Assembly (NCBI GenBank): GCA_019456405.1
Contig: WJXM01000044.1
Coordinates: 1 to 57,738, forward strand
Length of the DNA stretch: 57,738 bases
Reading direction: 5' to 3'
DNA from: Ferrovum sp.
GTDB taxonomy: Bacteria; Pseudomonadota; Gammaproteobacteria; Burkholderiales; Ferrovaceae
Part shown: positions 7,204 to 15,158 of the stretch, in pieces
Numbering within the stretch: position 1 is the stretch's first letter
Layout of the letters: each line of letters begins with the position of its first letter
The notes under the pieces: model-generated
Told to the model about the DNA's origin: nothing
What the model saw: only the letters and a program-made list of their open reading frames with translations
The model's database searches: none
Position numbers and translations under genes: made by a program

Positions 7204-9821
7204 ACTCCTTCCTGATCCCGGCCCTGTATGGTTTGTCGGGTCTGGTGGGACTGGCCTATGAAGTACTGTGGGTCCGCATGGTGACCCTCCAGTTTGGCCT
7301 GAGCGTCTTTGGAGTGGTCATTACGGTGGCTGCATTCATGACGGGACTGGGGTTGGGCGCACTGGTATTGTCTGACCGCACTTTTCGCCGTCCCCTCCGC
7401 CTGCTTGCCCTTCTGGAAGTAAGTGCGGCCCTTTTCTCGGCTCTTTTGCCCTTTCTGTCTCCCTTCGAGGAACATGCGCTCTGGGCGGGTTTTTCTCATC
7501 AAGGGGCTTTGAACTGGCATTTGGGATTGGCCTTGGTGTCTTTCCTCCTACTGACCCTGCCCGCTACGGCCCTGGGAGCTGGATTTCCTCTGGTCCTGTC
7601 GCTTGGTCAACAGGTGTCCGGACGGTTGGGAGTGCTGTACGGGATCAATACCTTGGGTGCCGTATTGGGTGCTTTGCTTCCCCTGATCCTGCTACCGATG
7701 TTCGGTTGGGTTCACGCCCTACAGGGGATCGCAGCGCTGGGTGCGGCGCTGGGGGTCGGTTGGTGGATGCTGGAGCGTTTCGAGGGAACCCCTTCCCCTG
7801 TTCAGGACGATGAATCGACCAAGCCCACTGGAAAATCAGGAAGAACCGAATCGATGCTCTTGCTTTTTTATGGGATACTGGGGATGGCCAGTCTTTCTCT
7901 TGAAGTAGCCTGGACTCGTCTCTTCGGTCTCTTGTTTCTGCGTACCGAGTATGTCTTGGCTTTGATTCTGGCTTCCTTTCTGGTGGGAATCGGGTTGGGT
8001 AGTTTGGTGGCAACGCGTTGGCAGTCCACGCTGCGCCGATTCCGCAGTGCGTTCCCATGGATGGCTGCCGGCGGCGTTCTGGCAGGACTGGCCGTGTTGC
8101 CGGTCGTGGCAGCCTGGGTTGAACACCCGCTGGGTCAAACGCTGACCCAGGCGCTTCTGCTGCAAGGACTGATCCTGACCCTACTCACTTTTCCGGTGAC
8201 TTTTGTCCTGGGACTGTGGCTCCCACTTCTGAGTGAAGAGCAGGGTAGCCTCCGTACCGGGGTAAAACTGTACGGCGTCAATTCTCTGGGTGGTGCTTTG
8301 GGCGCACTGTTGACGGGCTTTGTCTGGTTACCCTGGCTGGGGACTACCGGGACCCTGGTGTGGAGCGCTTTTCTGATCCTGGGGGCCAGTTTGACCTGGA
8401 CCCGTCCCTGGACGATGGTGCAAGGGGGGCTGATGGTGTGTTTTGTGGGGTTGGGGGCCGGGCTCTGGACTTTCCCGCCGACACAGAAATTGCTGCCTGA
8501 AACGCTGGCCGGAAGTCACGATATTTATCGCTATGAAGATGCGGTAGCCATGACTCAAGTGGTAGAGCAGTCTGATGGGCAGAGAATCCTGCTCACCGAC
8601 CTGCAACGTCACGATGCCTCTTCGGATCCGACGGCGGCTTTCGTGCAACGGAACCAGGGTCGTCTGGCCCTGTTGCTGCAGGGACATCCTCAACGGGTAT
8701 TGTTCCTGGGACTGGGCACCGGACTGTCGCTGGCTGGAAGTTCGGCGTATCCCAACGTACGACGGGAAGCAGTGGAATTGTCGCAGGGATCTATCGAAGC
8801 GGCTCGTCTTTACTTTACCCCCGTGGATGGTCCGATTCTGAGTGAAACTGAACTGATTCAGGACGATGCACGGCATTTCATGAGTTCCACGGAAAACCAT
8901 TATGACGTCATCGTGGGCGATCTCTACCATCCTGACCTGGCTGGGGTGGGGGCTTTACTTTCCCTGGAACAGTTTGGGCGGGTTCGTGATCATTTGTCGG
9001 CTCATGGGGTATTCGTCCAATGGTTGGCTCTGAACCAATTTGATCCTGCCGCTCTCCAAGTGGAGTTGAGAACCTTTCGGCGGGTTTTTCCTGATGCGTA
9101 TCTGTTTCTGGACGGCATGCATCTGGCTCTGGTGGGGTTTCGCCAATCCTGGGCAGGCTGGTCCACGGTGGAAGCGGGCCAGGAGCGTCTCAGTTCGGAT
9201 CAACGAGTTGAAGCCACGGGCGGGGAGGGGATGATGACCTGGATGGGACGCTACTGGGGAAAAATTCCTGATACGCCGGGACCTGTTCAGAGGGAATGGT
9301 CCCCTGTCATCGATTTTTCCCTGCCCCGCCTGAAATATACCGGCGGCGCTCTGGAGATTACGCTGGCGGCTCTGTGGCATCAAAGACCCTCCCTGGAGCA
9401 GGCAGCACAGGATCTGAATCTGCCTGAATCTCGGCGTCCGGAATTTGCCGCTGCTTGGCATGCCACCCAGTATCTGGTGCAAAGTTGGCAGGATCGTATG
9501 ATAGGGCGCGACGGCGAAGCCGAACGTCTGGTTCGTCTTGCGTTCGAGGCCAACCCACGGGATCGGTGGGTGGGTTATGCACTGGCTGATGAGGTGTTGG
9601 CCCAGTTGATGCGTGCGCCGTTGCCCGACGCTCAAAAGGAAGCCGTGCTGGACAAACTGGCGCTTCGCTTCCCTTGGCATGTAGAGGTGCAACGAGCACT
9701 CTGGAAAATACAAAGAGAGCGCCATGAATTTGCCGAAGCGGAAAAAACCCGTCTGAACTTGCTGAACGAAGCCCCTCTTGACCGCGAGGCCGGAATGACG
9801 AAGAATGAAAGTTTTCAGTGA
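7200..9821 (+). CDS. Membrane-fused spermidine synthase-like protein
   Basis: An 873-residue protein of the fused MFS/spermidine-synthase type. About a dozen hydrophobic helices (residues 1-430) carry repeated GLGLG/GLGSL turns. A Rossmann methyltransferase-fold domain follows, with a nucleotide-binding loop FLGLGTGLS near residue 502, DDARHF near 555 and GDLYHP near 574. The last 170 residues are helical and may be TPR-like. Known relatives are mostly uncharacterised, and polyamine synthesis should not be assumed. The TTG start overlaps the previous stop. Its presence inside an oxidase-assembly operon is unusual. Confidence 0.8.
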   Translation: MNSFLIPALYGLSGLVGLAYEVLWVRMVTLQFGLSVFGVVITVAAFMTGLGLGALVLSDRTFRRPLRLLALLEVSAALFSALLPFLSPFEEHALWAGFSHQGALNWHLGLALVSFLLLTLPATALGAGFPLVLSLGQQVSGRLGVLYGINTLGAVLGALLPLILLPMFGWVHALQGIAALGAALGVGWWMLERFEGTPSPVQDDESTKPTGKSGRTESMLLLFYGILGMASLSLEVAWTRLFGLLFLRTEYVLALILASFLVGIGLGSLVATRWQSTLRRFRSAFPWMAAGGVLAGLAVLPVVAAWVEHPLGQTLTQALLLQGLILTLLTFPVTFVLGLWLPLLSEEQGSLRTGVKLYGVNSLGGALGALLTGFVWLPWLGTTGTLVWSAFLILGASLTWTRPWTMVQGGLMVCFVGLGAGLWTFPPTQKLLPETLAGSHDIYRYEDAVAMTQVVEQSDGQRILLTDLQRHDASSDPTAAFVQRNQGRLALLLQGHPQRVLFLGLGTGLSLAGSSAYPNVRREAVELSQGSIEAARLYFTPVDGPILSETELIQDDARHFMSSTENHYDVIVGDLYHPDLAGVGALLSLEQFGRVRDHLSAHGVFVQWLALNQFDPAALQVELRTFRRVFPDAYLFLDGMHLALVGFRQSWAGWSTVEAGQERLSSDQRVEATGGEGMMTWMGRYWGKIPDTPGPVQREWSPVIDFSLPRLKYTGGALEITLAALWHQRPSLEQAAQDLNLPESRRPEFAAAWHATQYLVQSWQDRMIGRDGEAERLVRLAFEANPRDRWVGYALADEVLAQLMRAPLPDAQKEAVLDKLALRFPWHVEVQRALWKIQRERHEFAEAEKTRLNLLNEAPLDREAGMTKNESFQ

Positions 9822-9843
9822 ATTTCAGGGAGTGCAGGGCTAA

Positions 9844-11139
9844 ATGAATGGGGCATTGATACAGGTCTCGCGCTTTCATCTGCACCGTCGCGTGGTGCAG
9901 GGGGTCACCCTCTTGTTGGTCATTCTGGTGCCAGCCTTGGGGCTGTTTCGTATCGATCCCCGCGCCGGTGCATTGGTCGTGCTGGATCGTCAGATCTGGT
10001 TTGCCGATTTCTTTCTGATCGCCGGACTGTGGATCACCCTGCTCAGCCTTCTGGTGATGCTCTATTCCGTGGCCGGCACCGTATTTTGCGGGTGGGTGTG
10101 CCCGCAGAACATCTTTTCCGAATGGGCCAATTACATGACCCATCTGCTATTGGGAAAACGGGCCGAAGTCAGTCTGGACGGTCAGGCACCGGTCATCGCC
10201 CCAGCCAAAAATCGTGTGTGGAACTGGGTGTTGCTGGGCCTTTCCTTCCTGCTGGCTTCCATGTTTCTGGGGGTGATTCCCCTGTTCTATTTTTACGACC
10301 CTTCCACGATCCTGGCTTTTCTTCTCTGGCGCTCGGATCCTGCATTGGCCAGTTCCCTGCATTGGATTTATGCGGTTTTTGTTTTGATCATTCTGGTGGA
10401 TATTGCCGTGATCCGTCACTTCTGGTGCCGTTTTGCCTGCGTGTATCGGGTTTGGCAGCACAGTTTTCGGACCCGTGAAACCCTTCATGTGCGTTATGAC
10501 GCGAGCCGTGCCAGTGCCTGCGAAAAATGTAACTATTGTGTGACCTCCTGCTTCATCGACATCGATCCACGCAAGACGGATATCTATGACAGTTGCATCA
10601 ATTGTGGCGAGTGTATCGATGCCTGTAACCGTCTTCAGGCAAAGAAGGGGACTCCGGGGTTGCTGAGTTTTGAATTTGGCGAACGCGAAACCAAACGGGA
10701 AGCGCGTATTCACTTTCGCAACAATGCCATCGGTCTGACCTCGCGCACCGGGTGGATGACGGTCGTCATGATCCTGGGGCTCAGTTTTTTTTCCTGGGGA
10801 CTGTGGACCTGGGAACCTCTTCATCTGGCAGCATACCGGGCCGAGGTGCAAGATGCCGCAAATGATCTGGATTACCGTATTGAAATCGCCAATAAACGTT
10901 ACCGTCCTGAAAGTGTGGAATTGTCAGTGCAGGGATTGAAGCCAGGAGAGTATCATTTGTCCCGGACCCAACTGACGATTCCTGCGGCAGGACGATTGTC
11001 TGCGATCTTGTCCATCTCGCCGAGCCTGCCCCATGGCGTACATTCCTTCAGAATTTTGGCTCATGCCGTTCAGGAGGACTGGAGAGACCAGTTTGCCATC
11101 CAGCATTTCTCAGAAGCACCCAAGGGAGGAAAACCATGA
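9844..11139 (+). CDS. ccoG: Cytochrome c oxidase accessory protein CcoG (FixG/RdxA)
   Basis: A 431-residue integral-membrane ferredoxin of the CcoG family, needed in other proteobacteria for copper reduction/delivery to the cbb3 CuB site. It shows helices near residues 18-35 and 55-80, the family motif CGWVCPQN around residue 82, then two 4Fe-4S-type clusters of cysteines (CEKCNYCVTSC near 226 and CINCGECIDACN near 252). A further helix follows and an Ig-like C-terminal periplasmic domain (about residues 340-425). It follows the spermidine-synthase-like gene by 22 bases and overlaps the next gene by four. A second, divergent copy is at 31342-32541. Confidence 0.92.
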   Translation: MNGALIQVSRFHLHRRVVQGVTLLLVILVPALGLFRIDPRAGALVVLDRQIWFADFFLIAGLWITLLSLLVMLYSVAGTVFCGWVCPQNIFSEWANYMTHLLLGKRAEVSLDGQAPVIAPAKNRVWNWVLLGLSFLLASMFLGVIPLFYFYDPSTILAFLLWRSDPALASSLHWIYAVFVLIILVDIAVIRHFWCRFACVYRVWQHSFRTRETLHVRYDASRASACEKCNYCVTSCFIDIDPRKTDIYDSCINCGECIDACNRLQAKKGTPGLLSFEFGERETKREARIHFRNNAIGLTSRTGWMTVVMILGLSFFSWGLWTWEPLHLAAYRAEVQDAANDLDYRIEIANKRYRPESVELSVQGLKPGEYHLSRTQLTIPAAGRLSAILSISPSLPHGVHSFRILAHAVQEDWRDQFAIQHFSEAPKGGKP

Positions 11140-11576
11140 ATCAAACCCGTGAATCTGAACCCCCTCTGAGTGAGATTCAACCGGAATGGGGGAAAAAAGA
11201 CACAGAGCATTTTGGGTATGCATCGGATGACGAACGCAAGGCCAAGAGGGGACTGGAGGACTGGGAATTGGTAGAGAGCGTTCCTTTATCCCAGAAACCC
11301 GTGCCTTACTGGTTTTTTGCCGTGATCGTGGTGGTCCTGTTGGTCGCGGTCGGGCTTGCCTTTCCTTTTTGGGGTGTTCGTCCCGGACACCAGAAGCACT
11401 GGCTGGATTGGGGTTTTTTGTTGGCGCTGGTGTACATCGCGGGCGCTGGAACCTTTGTGTACTACATGGTTCGGATGTATGGGATTGCTCATCCGGGGGG
11501 GCCGGAGACGGATTCTCCAAATGCCCCGGATTCTGCCGATCCTCAACTACATAAAACTACCGATGAAGTTCGTTGA
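11136..11576 (+). CDS. Second CcoP-like haem-free membrane protein
   Basis: A 146-residue protein with a hydrophilic acidic/basic N-terminus, then KPVPYW leading into a helix (about residues 58-76) that ends FPFWGVRP. A second helix follows near residues 90-112. The PVP...FP-W-G-RP frame is shared with the CcoP-like subunit at 2982-3602 (PVPAP...FPLWGQRP), which suggests paralogy. No cysteine is present. It overlaps ccoG by four bases, and the next gene starts inside its 3' end. It could be an oxidase subunit isoform or an assembly placeholder. Confidence 0.65.
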   Translation: MNQTRESEPPLSEIQPEWGKKDTEHFGYASDDERKAKRGLEDWELVESVPLSQKPVPYWFFAVIVVVLLVAVGLAFPFWGVRPGHQKHWLDWGFLLALVYIAGAGTFVYYMVRMYGIAHPGGPETDSPNAPDSADPQLHKTTDEVR

Positions 11577-11973
11577 CAAGTCCTTTTGGCGACTCATCGG
11601 ATGGGGCCCACTGTTCCTCTTGGCCGCCTGTGGCAAAACAGAATCGACTCTGCCCGATACGACGTCCCAAACCTGGAATGACTGGACCGTGCGTGTGGAA
11701 TCTCGCCCCAGTCCCCCTCGGGATGGCATGAATGAGTTTCTGGTCATGGTCACCGGGGCTCATGACCGTCCCGGTTCCCGCTGTCTGGTGGATATTCGGA
11801 CGGCCCAGAATGATCCCTGGAAACAGGCCATTCAGGACGGACGGGTGGGGGTGTACCGGCGGGCTGCTTTGGTCGAGCCAGGGGAACGGCGTACGGTGCA
11901 GGTTCGCCTGAACTGTGCGGATGAGGCGCAGCGGGACAGCGTTTTGTTTTTCCCGCTGCATGTTCCCGACTAG
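11563..11973 (+). CDS. Putative lipoprotein
   Basis: A 136-residue protein with a lipobox-type signal (FLLAAC, lipidated Cys near residue 23) and a small beta-rich periplasmic domain containing WTVRVESRPSPPRDG and a two-cysteine core. This layout recalls FixH/YtkA-like domains found beside oxidase genes, but the match is weak. It starts 14 bases before the end of the preceding gene and is the last gene of the accessory operon. The next gene is convergent. Confidence 0.6.
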   Translation: MKFVDKSFWRLIGWGPLFLLAACGKTESTLPDTTSQTWNDWTVRVESRPSPPRDGMNEFLVMVTGAHDRPGSRCLVDIRTAQNDPWKQAIQDGRVGVYRRAALVEPGERRTVQVRLNCADEAQRDSVLFFPLHVPD

Positions 11974-11992
11974 GGTGTGTTGAGACCGAAAT

Positions 11993-12517
11993 TCAATCTT
12001 CGGCGCGGGTACTTTCCACCGGACCCATCAAGGTCAGGACGATATTGGAGAAGTAGACCATGAACCCCACGGCCATGCAGGTGCCGGCCACGGCCACGAT
12101 GGGTCCGTAGAAATGGTGGGCATGAGTCATGGCCGACCGGTCATGGAGCATCAGGTACCCCTCCCAGATGCCAAAGACCATTTGGGTGGTATAAAATCCG
12201 TAGACTCCAATGAACAGCCACCAGAAAGAATGCTGAACCAGACGCTGGGAGTAGATGCGTTTGCCACTCAGACGCGGGAGCAGGTAATAGGTGGTGCCCA
12301 TGGCCAGGGTGACCACCCCGCCTACCAGGTTCATGTGGGCATGGGCCAAAGGGTCGATCATGTGTCCCGGTCCACCATAGGGGCTTCCAATGGAATCGAG
12401 CCAGGCCCGAATGGGGGGGAACACCTGCAACATTCCGTGCATGGCTCCGATGAAGAGAGAGGTGGCGGAAACGATGAAAAATTTGACTAAACGGCGAAGG
12501 TCTGAGAGCGAATGCAT
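11993..12517 (-). CDS. Stand-alone CcoN C-terminal-like four-helix protein
   Basis: A 174-residue membrane protein that aligns by eye with the last third of the CcoN encoded at 510-1916. The shared order is a helix, then AHAHMNLVGG (AHAHLALLG in CcoN), a helix, a KRIYS-type loop (KRKLYS in CcoN), HSFWWLFIG (LHFWFLLIG), and a final helix. It keeps the AHAH histidine pair that ligates haem b in the full subunit, but lacks the CuB histidines and the cross-linked tyrosine. It may bind haem b, act as a haem chaperone for CcoN, or sense ligands. It converges with the lipoprotein gene and lies downstream of the terminator at 12563-12594. Confidence 0.7.
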   Translation of the reverse strand: MHSLSDLRRLVKFFIVSATSLFIGAMHGMLQVFPPIRAWLDSIGSPYGGPGHMIDPLAHAHMNLVGGVVTLAMGTTYYLLPRLSGKRIYSQRLVQHSFWWLFIGVYGFYTTQMVFGIWEGYLMLHDRSAMTHAHHFYGPIVAVAGTCMAVGFMVYFSNIVLTLMGPVESTRAED

Positions 12518-12562
12518 GCGCCAACCTGTATAAATAGAGTCCGTAAAAAGGGAGTCCTAAAA

Positions 12563-12594
12563 CAAAGCACCCGGTGAATAGACACCGGGTGTTT
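12563..12594 (-). terminator. Intrinsic terminator after the 42-codon gene
   Basis: A nine-base inverted repeat (CACCCGGTG at 12568-12576, CACCGGGTG at 12583-12591) has a six-base loop. On the minus strand it is followed by CTTTGTTTT. It separates the sco1 group from the downstream CcoN-like gene, which therefore needs partial readthrough or its own promoter. Confidence 0.75.
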
Positions 12595-12639
12595 AAAGAA
12601 ATTCCCTCTGGTCAGCAGGGACCCAGGGATAAATCCGGG

Positions 12640-12768
12640 TTATTTGCCTTTCTTTTGGTCATTGGCCAGAATGTCGACGCCCATGCCACCAAGGGTCAAG
12701 GACACCAGAATACCGCCAACGAACAGGATCACGGGAATGATCATGTACCCTTTATCCATAATTTCCAT
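12640..12768 (-). CDS. 42-residue single-helix membrane protein
   Basis: The frame encodes one hydrophobic helix (MIIPVILFVGGILVSLTLGG) and a basic tail ending KKGK. GGGGAGAG lies just upstream of the ATG. The gene sits 99 bases downstream of sco1 and ends in front of a terminator. Its family was not recognised. The helix plus short charged tail is again the layout of an oxidase microprotein, the third such gene in the first 13 kb. Confidence 0.55.
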   Translation of the reverse strand: MEIMDKGYMIIPVILFVGGILVSLTLGGMGVDILANDQKKGK

Positions 12769-12867
12769 ATTTCTCTCCCCTGTTAAAGTTTTAAGTGGAC
12801 GACGTCAAGATCCATCAGACATGACACTGGGATGGTAACAAAAGACTTGGGTTCTTGGCAAACATTT

Positions 12868-13503
12868 TTAATTGGCCAGAATGGCCTGGGCATCATGGAA
12901 CAATTGGTTGGGAACCTGAGGCATCTGAAAGGATGCCTGCAGACGACCCGAAGGGTTGAACAGGAAGATCGTACTGCTGTGATCCACCGGATAGTTTCCC
13001 CGTCCATCCTTTTCATTGTCATGAAGGACGGCATAGACCCCCAAACTCTGGGTGAAGGGGGTGAGTTGGGCGGTTGTGGCCTGGGCACCGATGAAAGAGG
13101 GGTCGAAGGCGGGGATGTAACGTCCCAGAACGGATAGAGAATCGCGCCCAGGGTCAACGGAAACGAATATGACCTGAGGCGCGGGATGGCCCTCTTTTTT
13201 GAAGGACCGGGATACCGAGGCCAATAGAGCAAGGTCGGTGGGACAGACATCGGGGCAGTGGGTATAGCCAAAGAGCAGAAAGGTCCAGTGTCCTGACAAG
13301 GACGCCCGGGTCAAGGTGCCCTGGGTGGAAGACAAGGAGAAGGGAGGTAAGGAAGGGCCTTGAACCAGCCACTGTGTTCGATCTCCAAGTCCTCGAGGAG
13401 GTGCGGGTTGGTACCAAAAGAAAAGCCCCAAGCCCCCCAGAATGAGGAGGGCTGTGCAGAGCAGAAAAACGACGGACGGGGAAGATCGGGTCACCGGCCT
13501 CAT
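12868..13503 (-). CDS. Sco1/SenC family copper chaperone
   Basis: A 211-residue thioredoxin-fold protein anchored by an N-terminal helix (residues 11-30). The copper-binding residues are present: Cys83 and Cys87 in CPDVCP and His175 in DHSSTIF. Sco proteins deliver or reduce copper for oxidase metal centres in the periplasm. The start overlaps the stop of the FGE-like gene (ATGA). Location near ccoG and the CcoN-like module supports a role in maturing the cbb3-type oxidase. A role in iron-oxidation redox chains cannot be excluded. Confidence 0.9.
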   Translation of the reverse strand: MRPVTRSSPSVVFLLCTALLILGGLGLFFWYQPAPPRGLGDRTQWLVQGPSLPPFSLSSTQGTLTRASLSGHWTFLLFGYTHCPDVCPTDLALLASVSRSFKKEGHPAPQVIFVSVDPGRDSLSVLGRYIPAFDPSFIGAQATTAQLTPFTQSLGVYAVLHDNEKDGRGNYPVDHSSTIFLFNPSGRLQASFQMPQVPNQLFHDAQAILAN

Positions 13504-14273
13504 TGATCTCGAACCAGACGAAATCCGATGGTATTGACGCGTACGGTGGGGTCATCGGCGGTGCGCCTGCTCAAGGCGAGATCGTGGGCGTTATTGTTCC
13601 ATGACCCACCCCGTACGACCCGCGACAGGCATTCCCCATCCTGTTCGGCAGCATCCCCTTCCCAGGCCGCCCCGTTATCTGGAACATTGCGCTGATCATC
13701 CTGATTGATCCGACGGGTACTCTGATAGCAATCTTCCATCCACTCCCACAGATTGCCGCTCATGTCATACAGTCCCCAGACATTGGGGGCCTTGGTGGCC
13801 ACGGGATGAGGATGATTGGCGCTGTTCTCCCCGTACCATGCGATGGGATCGAGCGTGTCGCCCCCGCAGTAGGGGCTGGTAAGGCCGGCTCGACAGGCAT
13901 ATCCCCATTCACTTTCGGAGGGTAAACGATAATGCCGGCCGGTCTTGGCATTGAGGCGCAGGATATAGACCTGGGCATCTTCCCAACTGACGCGGTCTAC
14001 CGGACAGTTGTCGCCACATCGAGGAAAGGCACTGGGATTGCGATGCATGAGTGCGCGCCATTGTCCCTGAGTGACTAGGGTAGTGCTCATCATGAAGGGT
14101 TTGGAAAAGGTCACCTTCCCACCCCCGCTGAGGACAAAACTTCCCGCCGGAATCGGAGTCATTTCCGGGCATTCAGGACAATCCCGAACTCTGGGGCCAG
14201 AAGGTGAGGCCGCGCTGGCGAGGGCAAAGACGAGCATTAGTCCGCCCAATGCTTTGGAACTCAGACTGACCAT
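13500..14273 (-). CDS. Exported FGE/SUMF1-fold protein without catalytic cysteines
   Basis: A 257-residue protein with a signal peptide (LMLVFALASAA) and one FGE-sulfatase domain. Landmarks are MTPIPAGSFV, VTQGQWRALM, PVDRVSWEDAQ, RLPSESEWGYACRAG, WGLYDMSGNLWEW, VVRGGSWNN and IGFRLVR. The cysteines used for formylglycine formation are missing between RGGS and GFR. Several other cysteines (CPECPE, CGDNC) could form disulfides or bind metal. ATG 14273 was preferred over an in-frame codon 93 bases upstream because GGAGAGG precedes it. The gene overlaps sco1 and so is probably cotranscribed with it. Confidence 0.78.
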   Translation of the reverse strand: MVSLSSKALGGLMLVFALASAASPSGPRVRDCPECPEMTPIPAGSFVLSGGGKVTFSKPFMMSTTLVTQGQWRALMHRNPSAFPRCGDNCPVDRVSWEDAQVYILRLNAKTGRHYRLPSESEWGYACRAGLTSPYCGGDTLDPIAWYGENSANHPHPVATKAPNVWGLYDMSGNLWEWMEDCYQSTRRINQDDQRNVPDNGAAWEGDAAEQDGECLSRVVRGGSWNNNAHDLALSRRTADDPTVRVNTIGFRLVRDQ

Positions 14274-14390
14274 AAGACCTCTCCAAAAAAGAACCCCACG
14301 CATGAATCTATTCTGTGGAAGGTTCCAGTTTATCCCACTCCCATATGGATGAAAAGGGGAAGGCAATGCTAAAGCGCGACTGGTCGCAAA

Positions 14391-15158
14391 TCATGGGGTA
14401 ATGGGGGGGGGCGGTGCTTCATGAAAGACATCGCGATAGGAAGCATAGACGCTGGCGACGATGAGGGCCACGATGAAAAACCCGATCAAACCACTGATCC
14501 AGGGGAGGGCGAAACTGAGGAAAGTGGCGACGGTCAGCAGGATCCCCATGATCAGGGTGAACAGAAGAAAGGCGGGGAGATTGACAAGACAGCCCTGGGT
14601 ACTGAGGGTCAGGGCTTCCAGCGTGGACAAAGTGGTAAAACGCAGAAGAGCCGGGGCAAACCAGCCCATCATGAGCAGAGCGACCTGAAGAAGCACAAGA
14701 GTGATGAACAGAGGAGTCAGAGAAAATAGGGCTGCACGTAATTGTTCCAGATTCTCTGCGCCGTCCAGGGACAAATTCTGCAGGTCGATCATTTGTTGCC
14801 CCCCCCACAGGACCAATACCAGGGTCAGTAGGGTTTCACCGGCAATATTGACCATCCCCAACTGGAATAATCGTCTGGAACTGCTTTTGAACCCACTGAG
14901 CAGATGCGGAATTCTGAGTGAGCGTCCTTGTTCGATGGCGGCACAGCCGGCCATCATGCCGGCAAATAAAGCGGGAAGTGACAGGGAAAAAAAGACAGGA
15001 CCCAGCATCGGGAACAGACTGCATACCAGGATGAAGGCAAACCACAGCGCCAGGCTGGTCATCCAGCCGATGGGGCTTTGCAGGACTGCGTAGGCCCCCT
15101 GACGAATCCACAACGCACCGTGCCATAGCGGTACCTGACGAGGGGTCAGAGGGGACAT
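14391..15158 (-). CDS. BPSS1780-like family integral membrane protein
   Basis: A 255-residue protein with about six transmembrane segments, conserved in betaproteobacteria as a family of unknown function. The sequence shows WHGALWIRQGAYAV near the N-terminus, paired helices with LFPMLGPVFF, and a C-terminal YASYRDVF. It overlaps the 3' end of thrB by 13 bases, so the two are likely translated from one message. No enzymatic motif is present. Confidence 0.65.
   Translation of the reverse strand: MSPLTPRQVPLWHGALWIRQGAYAVLQSPIGWMTSLALWFAFILVCSLFPMLGPVFFSLSLPALFAGMMAGCAAIEQGRSLRIPHLLSGFKSSSRRLFQLGMVNIAGETLLTLVLVLWGGQQMIDLQNLSLDGAENLEQLRAALFSLTPLFITLVLLQVALLMMGWFAPALLRFTTLSTLEALTLSTQGCLVNLPAFLLFTLIMGILLTVATFLSFALPWISGLIGFFIVALIVASVYASYRDVFHEAPPPPITP

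Noticed and set aside
8955-10143. Minus-strand frames of about 256-261 codons across the spermidine-synthase-like gene and ccoG
   Set aside because: Antisense to intact genes with recognisable motifs; no start signals.
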